Numbered from the stretch's first letter, positions 23,391 through 35,915 are shown. The stretch is DNA of 64,000 nt from Gymnopilus junonius (GCA_015501075.1 JADNYJ010000038.1:186001-250000); one strand, 5' to 3'. Program-made: numbers and translations. The notes: generated by a model from the letters alone, not told the origin.

Positions 23391-26058
23391 ATGGCTCAAC
23401 CCGGACAAGACGCAAAGTTCTTTCAGCGGGGCAAAATCGAAGTTCGTGACTTACTCGAGATTTATCTTCCGGCTATTTACGCAGTCGCTAGGAATTCCGG
23501 GCGGACTTACAAGCAGCAGAAACCAAGGACAAGAAATTTGTGAAGAGAAAGACTGTTTTGAAGAAGATAGTTGCCAATATCACTATGGGGAATGACAGTT
23601 GGTAGCATTGATTCCGTCACAGAATATGGGCTCAGTCGTGCACATTAAAGTGTCCCCTTTATTCACCGATGTCGTCCAATGCTTGGGAACTCCATTGCTG
23701 GAAATCAAGAAGAGTGCGTCTTTTTTCTTCTTACGGCTTCTAGATTTTCTTGACCAGCAGTGTAGTGGTATATCTTTTCCTCGTCAGCTATGGACGATCA
23801 AGACCAGACCAAATACACCTCGTTATCCCCAATTTTCTTCAGGTACTCTCCACACCTTCTCCTTCTCATCTCATTCTAGTTCACCTGTTTTCCTTCGACC
23901 TTTCCAGGATTGCAATGACAGAAACCCACTCATACGTGCTTTGGCTATTCGGACAATGTCATATATACCAATACCTGTCGTGACAGATGCATTGGGCGAT
24001 AACCTACGGCATTGTCTTAAAGACCGTGACGCGTATGTACGCAAGACAGCTGCAATTTGCGTTGCCAAACTTTACAGTGCGGATCCTCGGAGGGCTGAGA
24101 AAGGTGGCTTTGTCGAAATGCTACGGGACCTTATGCTTGATAGCAATGCGACTGTGGTGGCGAATGCCGTAGCAGCGTTATCTGAGATAGGTGACAGGCA
24201 AGACGGCGTCATTTTTAAACTAAATTTGACAACAGCAAATAAGCTACTGACTGCTTTGGGAGAGAGTTCTGAGTATGTCGACCACATTTCATTCAAGATT
24301 TCAAGATTATATAGCTAAATTCTGCCAAGATGGGGGCAGATCTATATTCTGGACTCGCTACTTCGTTATGTTCCGCAAAAGCATGAAGACGCAGAAACCA
24401 TGGCTGAACGAATCATCGTTCAACTACAACACGCCAATTCTGCTGTCGTTCTTACCACTATCAAGGTTCTTTTGTACCTAATGAATTACATGGAAAGTCG
24501 TCGTTTGATAGACTATTGCTGCAAGAAAATGGGCCCACCACTAGGTTCGTCGTCGGAATTAGGAATATCTAGCCACTGCTAACGCACTTCAGTCACGCTA
24601 CTGTCTTCTGGACCAGAGGTGCAATATGTGGCACTGCGGAATATCTTGCTTATCATCCAGCGGCGTCCCGCTGTGTTGAAAAATGACGTTAGAGTCTTTT
24701 TTTGCAAATACAACGATCCGATATACGTCAAGCTCGCCAAATTGGAGATAATGTATCGCCTAGCCCGTGCCGAAAACGCCAATGAGGTGCTTGCTGAACT
24801 CCAAGAGTAATAATACCTGTTTTTTTTTTGAGTTGTCACTTGCGCCTGACAATCTTTCTCTCAGGTATGCTTCTGAGGTTGATATCGACTTTGTAAGGAA
24901 AGCCGTTCGTTCAATCGGCCGATTAGCAATCAAAGTCGAGGCCGCAGCAGATAATTGCATACAGACATTGCTGAACCTCATTGAAACGAAAGTCACCTAC
25001 GTCGTTCAAGAAGCTGTAATTGTAATCAAAGATATTTTCCGGAGGTATCCAGGGCGTTACGAAGGCATTATTCCTACACTATGCGCCAACCTCGACTCTT
25101 TGGATGAGCCCGAATCGAAGGCTGCTATGGTTTGGATAATTGGGCAATTCGCTAACCGGATAGATAATGCAGAGGAACTCTTGGACGATTTGCTTTACAC
25201 ATTCCTAGAAGAGAGTGTTGAGGTGAAATCTATTCTCGTGTCCTGTAGATTCATGGTCTGACTAGTCCATTGTCAGGTTCAACTAGCACTCCTTACTGCA
25301 GCTGTGAAACTATTTATCTACAAGCCTTCTTCCGAAAAGGCAAGGGAACTCGTTCACAAAATTCTGAAATGGGCAACCGAAGAAGTAGACAATCCCGACC
25401 TACGGGACAGAGGTTTCATGTACTGGAGAATGGTGGCTATAAATCCTGCCGTTGCCGGGGAGATTGTGCTCGCAGAGAAACCTCCGATAACAACAGATTC
25501 GGACAGAATGGACAGAGGGGCGCTAGACCAACTTTTGCTTCACACAGGGACATTAGGCAGTATCTATCACAAGAATCCCGAGGTATGTTAATCTTGGTTA
25601 TTAGTCTACGTTCATTCAACCCGGCATCGCAGACTTTCATTCGAAATGCAGCAGGCAAGGCCCTTGTCGATAGTCCAGCCCTAAATGCCCATTCGCGAGC
25701 TGTTTTAATACCGCTTGTGCCTGTTCAACTACCTCCCGGAATCATCCAGGTACCTGGCCCCGGACCGATTGAATCGCATACACAGAGCGCGGTGTCTGAC
25801 GTACCAGCCACTGGGCCTGGCGACAGTGGCGGGACTTCTGCCCCACCTCCAGTCCCAAAAAGCAAAATCGTTGAAGGCGAGGTGGAGGAAGATTTGGAGT
25901 CTGATCAAGATGAGGGCACACCCGAGAGGAATGGGTCTACAGCGAAAGATCCATATTCAAATTTGGATGGAGCGTTTGGCAACTATTTGGCAGATGAACC
26001 TCGACCGATGGGAGCCAATAATGCAGGTAGACATGAGGAAGATGACCTTTTGTTTTAG
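23391..26058 (+). CDS. APL2: AP-1 adaptor complex beta subunit (beta-adaptin)
   Basis: Large subunit of the clathrin adaptor AP-1, working in trans-Golgi/endosome sorting. Joining exons gives FQRGKIE | [16 protein letters not shown], then [18 protein letters not shown] | [15 protein letters not shown]. The HEAT/ARM trunk continues with [20 protein letters not shown] | [76 protein letters not shown] and [20 protein letters not shown]. The protein ends in a short acidic hinge with EEDDLLF at 26058 and lacks the appendage (ear) domain, as expected for fungal AP-1 beta. AP-2 beta is the main alternative, but the high conservation and the DDLLF-type tail favour AP-1. About ten introns; intact. Confidence 0.85.
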
Positions 26059-26145
26059 CATTGTATGTCGGATCGTTATATTGAATAAACTTTGTGTAAA
26101 CCATGAACCCTAAGTAACACGCCCTTGGTCATTGTATAGTGTAGA

Positions 26146-27170
26146 TCAAGAAAGCTTGTGCACTTTGCGCAAGGAGTTGTAATGCTGAAAAGAAGAGGTC
26201 AATATGATGCCCTTGTAGAGGTATGTCTTGCAACTACTGACCTCTCCAAGGCCATAAAGTTTCCTATGATAGCTGATCCTGACAACCGAATCATCATAAA
26301 CATTGCTCTCTCGTGAGTAATCGGGGGGATTATGGATAACCACTGGAGGTTGTCCACCCTGTACAACATGGATAGGTACATTGAACGCTCGAACCACGGC
26401 AACAATCTCGGGTTCACCACCCCAAATAGCAGTTTCCCGGACAGCTGTACAGTAATCTTCAAACTCTTTCAGACTCATCAAGCCAGCGTCAAGGGCTCCA
26501 GCGCCATCCTCTCCTACTAATGATGGAAGGAAGGGTAGGAAATCGTCAGGATAAGATTGCATGAAATTCGCAGCGGCAATCCTAAGGTTTGCATAATTAG
26601 CCTGATCGAGGGGTAGAATTCCGAGCAGAGCCAGTTGATCAGCCACTGCGGAGAAGAAGCAATGTCCATCTGGGTTGATCTAGACAGTGGGCGAATCAGA
26701 GGTGGAGATATTGGCAGACTATAAGTAATGAGACCTCTTGGATGTCCAGTGACAGCTCTTTGCAAACTCGTTTAATAGCATCCATCTCATCTTGTGCTTC
26801 TTTTGCTAGGCGAGCTTGAACCTCGGGATCATCTGGAGAGTAGGACTGAGCAAGAGCTGCAGCTTTTCTAGCCTGTTTGAGAATGAACTTGAGTTTTTCA
26901 AGCAATTTGCCTCTGTAATCAAATCGGCCAAACCTGTCGTGCTTTAAAACGACTCTTCGGGTCTTTTCTGGAGGAGGATGCTTCTATGTTATCGGCCTTT
27001 TGGTTTAGGTTCATGTCGTTAAGTACTTGTGCAGATTCAATCTGGACATTCTGGTCCCTCGAGTCAAGCTGGGTAAGGAGATCGTTCATCAGGTCATCGT
27101 CTGCTGAATCCATTGGTGGGGGCGGCGGAAGAGGAGTGGGCTTTGACTTGTTGCCTTTTGAGCGAGCCAT
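26146..27170 (-). CDS. OTU-family deubiquitinase (Otu2/OTUD6B type)
   Basis: Cysteine protease that removes ubiquitin; OTUD6B/Otu2 homologues act on translation-associated ubiquitin. The ATG at 27170 opens a basic and coiled N-terminus (LEKLKFILKQARKAAALAQS). An intron near 26680 joins LSLDIQE to INPDGHCFFSAVADQL, containing the catalytic Asp-Gly-His-Cys. Further on are AIWGGEPEIVAVVRAFNVPI, the typical OTU strand, and the catalytic-His segment HYNSLR. The latter comes from a final exon after an intron at about 26185-26240. The unspliced reading would insert foreign residues before HYNSL. The coiled N-terminus plus OTU at the C-terminus is the OTUD6 arrangement. Confidence 0.88.
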
Positions 27171-27306
27171 CTGGGGAATTGGAGTTGGGACGTAATTGCA
27201 GATTGGGATTGGGTTGGAATTTATTTGGTAATCTAATCTTATCTGGGACTAAACAACAACAGAGCTTCTATCGCGTTCTCTCAGCTTTCCTCTCCGCTCG
27301 CTTGCT

Positions 27307-30021
27307 ATGCCTATGGCTTCCGAGGCCGCCGTCGAACTGCTTCCCCTCCAGCAAGTTCTTCACCAGCTCTGTCTTGACATACGTGATGCCGACAACGATC
27401 AGTCCTGGAACAACGTCCAGTCCGTTGCAAAAGAAATCGCCAATCATTTACGGGTACGGAACGCACCAGGTCAGTGCAGATTCGTTCCCTGCCCAAGCTC
27501 TTACCCCCATTCCGCTTCTAGTCGACAATCATACTATTTTGGGCAAGACCGAACTACCACAGACACTGACATCTCTCCTGTCTCTTGCCCTTCGCGGCAC
27601 CTACCCTCCCAACGATGACAGAACAGCCCCCATTCTTGAGATTTTACGCGTGGGCGCAAATTTATGCATGGACCACGGTCAGCTCTTGTGCCGAACTAAT
27701 GAAGGCAGTCTAACACCTATTCATTACAGACGAGAATCGGGGGGCGCTTCTCGAAGTTGGGTTCCCCCAGTCGGTCATGTCTCTCCTGGAGGGTTATGCT
27801 GAAACTGTCCCTTCTCCTCCGAGTCCGAGGCCCTTGCCTTTACCCATTCCTCACCTCAAGATTGTCCGAACTTCGGTTGGCGTCCTCCTGAACGCGAGTA
27901 TCGGTTATGGTGGGTGAACGCGACATGGATATTCATCTGGATGCTAACTTGTCTTAGACCCTGTCAAGTTCCGTTTAATTTCCTTAGAAGCGGCACTTAC
28001 AATTATCAAGTTATCATCCACTATATATCCCCCAACTATGTGGACTGTCCATCAAACCAACCCCCTGAAGGCCGGCTTCATCGAGGAATGGGGTCTCAGA
28101 AGCGGAATATCAAACTGGTCTTGGAGAACAGTCTCTGCTCTGAAGGACGTCCAAGACGAAAGTGGGTCCTATTTTATCTTTTTGTTTACAGTCCCTAGAT
28201 CACCTCAGTCATCCAGGTTTACAAATAACGAATTCTGACATTCTGCCCTGGATAACCCCTCACTTGCTAAAATTTTGTCCCCCTCATCCTACTGACGCTT
28301 CCCCCTTGATTGATACCGACCCAGACTTGCTCGACACCCTTGTACAGACCGACTTCGATTTTCTGGAAGAATCGTGTACTATAATCGAATCTCTTTCCCT
28401 CGACGTCGAGGATTTCCGGCTAGATTTGGCGCGCGCAAAATGCTATCCAGAAAGTGGCAAGCCAGTCTCATGTTTGACGACAATTTTGGATTTTGTCGAA
28501 CATGGATCTTACCCAACTTTATGGAACAATTCGATTTTCGAGGAAGTAGAAAGAAAGAACAAGGAGAAGGCTTTCGACATTTGTAAAGCGGCACTTATAA
28601 AGGCTGTGGTGGAAGTCTTTGCAGAAGAGAAGAATGAAGAGGTTTTGTGGAACGACTCCGACCCCGAACATCCTGGGGGTCCCATCGTAGTTCGGTTTGT
28701 GCAATGGATAAAAGGGTATGTTGATAGTTTGGAAATCGAAAGCGTTCAGAAAGAGCCTGGTAGAGATGATATGGCTATATGTGCCAGTCTCTCGCTCGGC
28801 AACCTTATCAGGAAAGGTACTTCTATAGTTTATTTGATAGAAATGATGCAGCTCACTCACTTTTTTGCCCCTCAGCCCCCCATGCAGCAGCTCTGTTATC
28901 ACCACCATATTCTCTAGCGCCCGTACTTTCCTCTATTCACTTCTTCTCCCCGTCAACCGACATCAAATTGAAGCATGGCATCCTTGGCTTGCTCAAGCAC
29001 TTGTCACAATTCTCCAAATTATCTCCTGTCATACCGAAAACTCTGGCGGATGTAATTATAATTGATTGCATCACCACCAGTGGGATCTGGGACGAGAAAA
29101 GCGATGCTATGGCTGACGTGATTCAACTGAGCGCCATTGGTGTCGCAAAGCACCTGTGCAACGCTAGCCGTATGTCATGATTTTCATTCACCGGTTTTGA
29201 GTTAACGTCATGTGTCTAGTTGATCACACCTTTGCACTTGTTCTCCCTAGTGGGGGGACTCATCCTAGCGGTCTCTCCCAGCTTCTTGCGTTGATCAAAC
29301 GATCTGAATCTGTGTCTATCAAAAGCGAAGGATCCCGCGTCCTTGTCAACATAGTAAAGTCCTTGTGGGTCTCTGACCGTGCATCAGACGGATCCGAAGA
29401 AAGACAGCACAAGCGCGAGCAAACTATTTCACTTGTACTGACAGCAGATTTTGTAACGACCCTCGCAACCTTAATCGGGCGCAGTAACAAGTACCCAGTT
29501 CTTGTAAATGAAGGCATCGTTGCTCTCAGTTTGCTGTCGACTCATAAACTGGGTGGTACGTAGTTATTGGTATCCCTCCCAAACGTAGCGTTTAAAACGC
29601 CAAATTTTCAGGACCACTGGTGTTTGAAGCGCTTACTGTGCCAGTAAATAGTACTCTGCCAATTCATACCGCCTCGCTTCCAGCCAATGGTGAACCAAGC
29701 CCCATTCTACCAACTCCCTCATCCCGGAATGATGGTTTGCCTGTACCACGTCATGCTCTTGATATGCTCATATATGTGCTGCGCAACGTTGACAACCCCG
29801 TCAACTTCCCAGTGGAAGTTCGAGTGAACGCTTGCACATTCTTCCTTCAATTTCCAAGATATACATCGGGTCTGTCCTTGGCTAAGGTCAAGGAAGCTGT
29901 CCTCCCTGTTCTGGAGCACGTCGTTGAGGATTCACAAGATGTGGAAGGGGAAGAAAAATTGTTCAAAGCAGCTACCTTGGTTGTCGAGAAATGGGCACGC
30001 AAGCAACCACAGCAGCCCTAA
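27307..30021 (+). CDS. SmgGDS/Rap1GDS1-like armadillo-repeat protein (Bem4-like)
   Basis: All-helical armadillo protein. The start at 27307 lies 136 bases from the divergent OTU gene. Exons join across about ten short introns. Recognisable helices include EAAVELLPLQQVLHQLCLD, TLTSLLSLALRGTYPPNDDR, APILEILRVGANLCMDH | DENRGALLEVGFPQSVMSLL and RPLPLPIPHLKIVRTSVGVLL | NASIGYDPVKFRLI. Later repeats include DDMAICASLSLGNLIRK and KLKHGILGLLKHLSQFSKL. The N-terminal ARM repeat with ENR and SLGNLxR helices resembles vertebrate SmgGDS, which chaperones Rho/Rap GTPases. Yeast Bem4, a Cdc42/Rho1 partner, is a distant relative. The C-terminus ends FKAATLVVEKWARKQPQQP. The fold is confident; the GTPase partner is inferred only. 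Confidence 0.6.
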
Positions 30022-31863
30022 ACTCACGGACACCAGCTGCTTCAGGTTGGTCTGTAGTCCGGTGTTTGACCCCTTTTGCAAATGTATATCAACTTTCCGA
30101 CTTTCTTGGCTGTGTGTACTCTTCTTAATGACTTGGGTAATAATTCAGTGTACATAGATAAATCTGCTCTTCTTTCTATACCGAGTTCTGTAATATACTC
30201 TATTTTATTTTCGCAACTTTAGGGCGCCGAGTTTGTTGAACCCGAGCCGTTTCAGACAACTTGACCCGTAGCGGCGCAAGCGCCAATCCTCGATCTAGAT
30301 TCTACTTATCTTTCCTAGTATGCAATTCGCGCCTTTTGTTTCCTTTCGACTGCCAAGATCGGCGCGAAATCTGAGTTCACCGCTGGCCGCTCGTCACTAA
30401 CCCTCGGTTGACTCCTCGTGGCCAGCTGAGGGGTAATTTTGTTACTTCTATAATAAAATAGTACGAAATGCAGAAAATATCAAAAAATTTGTCCGAAATA
30501 AATATTCTGTAAGCTACAAAGTTTGAAGTTGAGATAGAAGAAGTGATTAAAACGCTGCATAAGTTCGATGTCGTGGGAAAGCTCAGACTAACATTGGAGG
30601 GAGGAGGATGAGTTTATTACAACTGACGTGGTCCCCATACAGAAACTGCCAGTTTACCGAAAACTCAAATACTACATAGGTGGTTATCCTATATACTAAG
30701 TAATGCAGAGCTCAACATAGGCTGGTCGGGATTTGGGGTTGACTACTTAGTACAGATCTGCAGCTCCCGGTCTGTGGGCCTTAGGCAGGAACGATGGCTA
30801 AAACCCGGTGGGAAGTGATTACAGTTCTCCGTACGTCACTATAAATCCGCATCATCCAGAACTTGCCACTGTATTTCTCTTCCGCTTTTCACTGCTGGCA
30901 CCAACCTCTGTTTCTTTGGGAAACAGCATGAAAGAAACACGTCACCTGATTTCTTTTAGGTGTTTCTCCAGAAACCAGCGTTCGGCCTTGCCTAATTTGG
31001 TATGGCCGACCGGTGTTTCTCAAGAAAACAGTGGAAAAAAAGTCATATGACGTGTTTTCCTAGGTACTGTTTCCTCAAAACACTACTCAGTGCCAGCATG
31101 TTTCCTACTGCTAGTATGCATGCGTACCAGTGAGTGGCTATTTTTCTCATTATTTTGTCATCCGATTCATCCAGCTCTCTGGACCTGGTAGATGAATTTT
31201 TGCTAGTTCCTCGAGCTCAATCACAGCTAGTCGTTCAATCAGAACTATTTATTTCGATTCTCGAACTCGAGAGTCGTTTCTATCACTCACGTGATAGATT
31301 TGGGGAACCTGTGCATACTATTATTATGTACACGTCGCACGGCGATTTCGCCAAAGTCCCTCAAATGGCGCCATCCACTGTGCTAGATTCGGTAGTGAAG
31401 CCTTTTCTGTGGCATGGGAATCGCATGGTTCCAACGGGCATACGGCGGCATCATAGGGCATGATTCTTGGCATCGCTCCTCTTGGCGGCAAATATTTGTC
31501 TTTCTGGTCTATTTTTTGATCCATGCGATGTTTTCTAGGAATTCTTTTTATCGACACAACGAACACGAAGCCTATTCGAGAGCTGCTGAGTCGAAAAGCA
31601 GGACACCTCTCTTCGTTTTCAAAATTTTGACGGTTGGCTTATTTTAGGTACCTGGCCTCATGCTACTTTTCCAATTATTGGTTTATGTGCTTCCCCATAT
31701 ACCTACATAAATGCTTACCCGGCGATAAGCATACAGATGAGGAATCAGCCATTTCGACCGCTTGATGTACCCTTCTAATATTTAGACTGTGTCCGGTATC
31801 GGAGTTCCCACATTCTTCCCCTCCCTTTTGTAGGCTCTTCCTTTCCCACCTTTTGACCTTCAG
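30022..31863. other. Gene-poor intergenic region
   Basis: About 1.84 kb without a gene I can support. It is AT-rich between 30430 and 30560. It carries a cluster of short inverted repeats (30893-31098) and several pyrimidine-rich segments near the downstream permease start (31800-31863), which are probably its promoter. Short open frames at 31134-31463 and 31324-31566 show no family resemblance. Confidence 0.5.
30893..31098. repeat. Cluster of short inverted repeats bounded by TGCTGGCAC / GTGCCAGCA
   Basis: The 9-base outer arms at 30893-30901 and 31090-31098 are exact inverted copies. Inside lie at least four hairpin-capable units built from the same letters. These are CTGTTTC..GAAACAG near 30908-30926, GTTTCTccAGAAAC near 30962-30975, TTTCTcaAGAAA near 31016-31027, and GTGTTTT..AAAACAC near 31052-31083. 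Two of them are near-identical direct repeats 53 bases apart. Confidence 0.6.
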
Positions 31864-34131
31864 GATGGGATACGACGAAAAGAAGCAGATAGACGAAGTT
31901 GAAAAGGAGTCGAGTTCAGTTGGTCAGGATTCGGGCGATGGTGATAGCCTGCATGACCCTGATCAACACCATGGTTTGCATCGTGGATTGAAAGCCAGGC
32001 AGATCTCTATGATTGCCTTGGGCGGAGCCATTGGGACTGGGTTAATTATCGGATCGGGAACTGCATTACGACGCGGTGGCCCTCTAGGTATGCTTCGAAT
32101 GCTGTCGTCCATTTTGTTTAATGTTCATTTCTTGGCCGTAGGCCTCTTTTTGGGCTATTCATTTGTTGGCTTTGTGTGTTATCTCGTCATGATAGCTCTT
32201 GGGGAGATGGCTGCGTTTTTACCACATAAAAAGGGTTTTGCTGGGTATGCAACACGATTTGTTGACCCTGCCCTGGGTTTCGCCCTTGGTTGGAATTATC
32301 TCATGAAATATGTCAGTCAACAATACTTCTAAATAGCCTTCATTTGACAAATTTGAATCCTTTAGCTAATTGTTACGCCTAATAACATAAATGCTGCTGG
32401 CGTCGTTGTTCAGTATTGGACACGATCTGTTCACATTGCAATATGGATGGGTGAGTGACCTTGTGGTGTTCATTATGTCTTACTAAAAAATGGTGTTGAA
32501 AGTGGTGTTCATTACATTCAGTGAGTAGAATTAGCAACGACTATTCCTCCTGGCTAACGCCTACTCAGTCTTCTTAGTCAATCTTCTGGGAATTCGCGTT
32601 TTTGGAGAATTGGAATTTTGGTTCTCAGCCTTGAAAGGCAGGTTTCCTCCCCCTATTTCATTATATCTGCTTTGACAGCGCGATTCACAGTCATTTCATT
32701 GACTGGATTAATTCTGATGGGTATTATCATCGACCTCGGTTCGTGCGTACTTTGCTCGAATTCTCCTCTATTGACTTCAATGTAATCCATTTAGGAGGCA
32801 ATCCTAAGCACGATCGCATTGGCTTTCGATATTGGGATGCGCCATACGGACCTATGGGTACCTATCTTTTATCTCAAGTTCATAACGAGCACCTGTCCAT
32901 CTTTTTGGGGTTCTGGGCCACCTTGACGAATGCTCTTTTTGCCTTCATAGGGACAGAGCTAATTGGGGTACGTGCCCAGCTGCATCCTTCAACCCAGATT
33001 AATTGGACCAATCCTTAATCACTAGGTCACCGTAGGAGAAGCTCAAAACCCTCGAAAGAATATACCAATCGCCATCAGGAGAACGTTCTGGCGCATATTA
33101 GTTTTCTACATCGGCGGCGTTTTCGTCATCGGCTTGACCGTTCCCAGTACGAACCAGTCTCTTTTCATCGCCACGCAGTCGAAGACGGGAGCAGCTGCCA
33201 GTCCATTCGTTGTTGCAGCGTCCTTGGTGATTATCCAGTACCAACCTGTCTAATGACTTCCGCTAACTTATATTTCACAGGCCGGTATAAAAGTATTGAA
33301 TCATGTTATCAACGCCGCCATCCTTATCTTCGTGATAAGTGCGGCTAATTCTGATCTGTATATTGGATCTCGCACTTTATATGGTTTGGCTGTGGAAGGG
33401 AAAGCACCGGCAATTTTCAGAAGAGTCAATCGGCTTGGGGTCCCTTATCCAGCTCTTTTCTTGTGCACCGCTTTCTGCGCTTTGGTCTTCCTCAATGTCA
33501 AATCGTCAGGTGCTAAAGGTAATAAAGCTGATAAATGATTCCCTCGACTCCTTCCAACCTTCTGAGTTCTTTTCTAGTTTTTGGTTGGTTCGTGAACTTG
33601 GTGTCAACCTTCGGAGCTATAACGTGGATGCTCATCTTGTATTCTCATATGTAAGATCCTCCATTGTCTGCGCATATCACCTAGCTCACAGTAGCATTGT
33701 TCTTAAGCTCTTTCATGAAAGCACTAAAAGCGCATGGAATGTCTAGAGATGACTTGCCTTATAAAGCACCTTTCCAACCTTGGGGGAGTTGGTTTGCTCT
33801 TGGTTCTACCCTCATCATCACTATCTTCAAAGGATTTGACTCATTCTTGCCATTCAATACTGCCAATTTCATAACGTGAGTCACTTGTCTGTTTATTGAC
33901 TGTCTCCAATGTGGCTGATGATGAAACCTTAGTAACTATATTGCTCTTCCTGTTGTCTTCTTCATCTGGGTCAGCTATAAAATTATAATGCGAACCAAAG
34001 TCATTCCTCCGGAAGACGTGGACCTGGTCACTGGAATTCGTGAAATTGATGATGAGGAAACCAAATTCCTTGCTGAAGAGGCAGCTAAAGGACCTCGTAC
34101 CAGAGTGGCTAGGATCTGGGATTCATTGTAA
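31864..34131 (+). CDS. Amino acid permease (fungal YAT/AAP family)
   Basis: Plasma-membrane, proton-coupled amino acid importer. The ATG at 31864 opens an acidic cytosolic N-terminus, followed by HRGLKARQISMIALGGAIGTGLII, the family's TM1 signature. Spliced exons then give GLFLGYSFVGFVCYLVMIALGEMAAF, FVDPALGFALGWNYLMKY | LIVTPNNINAAGVVVQYW, FAFIGTELIGV | TVGEAQNPRKNIPIAI, FVISAANSDLYIGSRTLYGLA, and a C-terminal cytosolic tail ending ARIWDSL before TAA at 34129-34131. About twelve hydrophobic segments are present. The TELIG, GEAxNPRK and SRTLYGLA signatures are diagnostic for the fungal amino-acid permease family. Substrate specificity cannot be read from sequence. About eight short introns. 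Confidence 0.92.
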
Positions 34132-34317
34132 GCAAGGTGTTCCATCACCTCTGCAATTGGAAAGATATGTACATAGTGGCTTGTAGGATAATGTGCTGAA
34201 CAAATGAAAGCATCTAAGAATTCAAGGTTAGCTTCAGAAGGGTAGGGCAGTTGGTTGTCTAAACACCTATTGCATTTCGGTATGATCATGTTACTGTGGT
34301 GTAAGCACATGTATAAG

Positions 34318-34403
34318 GCCCGTATAGCTCAGCTGGTAGAGCATTGTACTTATGAGGATATCTGACCATGCAAGGGTCTCGAGTTCGACTCTCGATATGG
34401 GCA
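34318..34403 (+). tRNA. tRNA-Ile (anticodon UAU) with a 13-base intron
   Basis: Acceptor stem GCCCGTA / TATGGGC pairs with one G-T. The D-arm is GCTC..GAGC, the anticodon stem TTGTA / TGCAA, the variable loop GGGTC, and the T-arm TCGAG-TTCGACT-CTCGA, with discriminator A at 34403. The length of 86 leaves a 13-base intron after position 37 (AGGATATCTGACC). The intron contains ATA, able to pair with anticodon TAT as canonical tRNA introns do. Eukaryotic tRNA-Ile(UAU) genes almost always carry an intron, which supports the call. Position 37 appears to be G rather than the usual A. Confidence 0.85.
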
Positions 34404-34409
34404 TTTTTT
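34404..34409 (+). terminator. RNA polymerase III terminator (T6)
   Basis: Run of six T directly after the discriminator base of the tRNA gene. Confidence 0.85.
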
Positions 34410-34637
34410 GTTTTGCCACATTTGGCGATTGGATGTTTTTATGAAACTTCAATGCGTGTTGTATTTTTACTTCAGTCGAAGATTGATTTGACAGGTAACA
34501 TGCTTTTATTGACTATGTAGAGCGAAACGTATGCGTCAACGATTCTCGACTCAATTAAAGAAGTTGTATGTTAGATTACGAGTCGTTGACAGGGCTGGTC
34601 AGCTATGAATTCATAATGGCGTAATATAGTTCAATAA

Positions 34638-35915
34638 CTACTCTTCCCAGACGCTGACTACTTCTGACTGATGTGTCATAACTGCAACGTCTCGTCGGAT
34701 GGGATTGACGCGAGGATATACGAACTGGAATCAAATGAGATGGGAAGACTTGCACCGAAGGTATCGACTCACAACATCGTTGTACTCCTTCATCGTTTCC
34801 GACGCAAGAATTTGTTTGTCTTTTAATAATTGAATAAAAGCATGTGTCAAGGCATTCAGCTATGAAATCGCCGTCAGAGCAGAGGAGCAGGGAGATTGGC
34901 AAAACCTTACCTGTAAGCCCATGAGGACCATAATTAATACAGAATATAACCAGTTCGATGAGCCCATTGAGATCCACAGCAAGGCATGTGCCGGGGAATA
35001 TATACCAAACAATTCGAGCTCCATTTCGCTTGGCTCCCATACCTCCAGTTCTTGAACTCTGGATGTTTTTTCCTTTGGAGGAGGAGTCCGCTTGGGTGGC
35101 TGCAAGCCGAAGAGGAAGCGCCAGAAGTAAGAAAAAGAATACCACAGGTCTGCTCTCACACGCTGCTTGAACGTGGGGCGTTGCAGTGGCTCAAGATCTA
35201 GGCTAGTGACAACAAATTTAGCATGTGGTGAAGCAAGCGGCTCATTTCTGCGATGGAACTTGTACGATCTTGTCCGCGTACATAAATTGTAGACGTTGAA
35301 TATTGAGAAGGCTATAAAAAGTAAAGTGATGGGCGTCGACTAAGTGCAAACGGATAAGCAAAAGAGATCGATGAATGGTATATATTACTAACCCAATCAA
35401 ACCAAGAACTCCGTTTCGTTCCAGATATACTATCCCAACCATCTTCGTTGTCGTGAGTGGCTAGAATAAAGAAATGTACAACGTGGACGGCGCCACCCAG
35501 TATGCGTGCACTAGTTTTAGGCGTTGGAAGAGGGATATTTTGTGGGAATAGAGAAAGTTCGAATGCAATGTTAGAGGGTATATTCCTTATCCTGTTGAGA
35601 AAGAAAAATTAGGTCATACACAATGCCAAATGTAAAGTGTGTTCACCGCTCTATGATTCCCTTCTTGCGGACGACTGCCTTCCGGGAAGCCGTTGGAGTT
35701 CCTGTTCCTACTGCCAGACTTTTTCTGCCACGCGATTTCGACGGTGTGGCATATGGCGGAGGTGCCATAGACCGTGCAGCCTCCCAATCAAAAGGCACAG
35801 AAGAAGAAATGGACGGTGTGTCTGCGGGTGAACGGTGGAGGCCATAGGAAGGACGACTCCGGGGAGTCAGTGATGACTGGGGACCGTTGGAATCAATGTT
35901 TCTCGGAGAAGACAT
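34638..35915 (-). CDS. Nuclear rim protein, Nur1/Mug154 family
   Basis: Fungal nuclear-envelope membrane protein; in yeasts Nur1 works with Lem2/Heh1 in tethering heterochromatin and rDNA. The ATG chosen at 35915 opens MSSPRNIDSNGPQSS; in-frame ATGs at 35951 and 35963 also exist. A disordered Ser/Pro N-terminus leads to hydrophobic segments. The conserved C-terminal half reads VWEPSEMELELFGIYSPAHA, then LLWISMGSSNWLYSVLIM, and KDKQILASETMKEYND. A last exon gives FVYPRVNPIRRDVAVMTHQS and ends VVSVWEE at TAG (34638-34640). The E-Y-N..FVYPR.NP.RRDV pattern is the hallmark of this family. The window also encodes an Lem2/Src1-type protein, the functional partner in yeast. Confidence 0.75.

Noticed and set aside
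23700..23790. Frame break in AP-1 beta near the third intron
   Set aside because: Using the acceptor TAG at about 23766 restores [13 protein letters not shown] in frame; no error is needed.
30905..31030. Heat-shock elements in the GTTTC/GAAAC repeats
   Set aside because: The half sites are four bases apart (TTCnnnnGAA), not two as in the canonical TTCnnGAA; no heat-shock gene follows.
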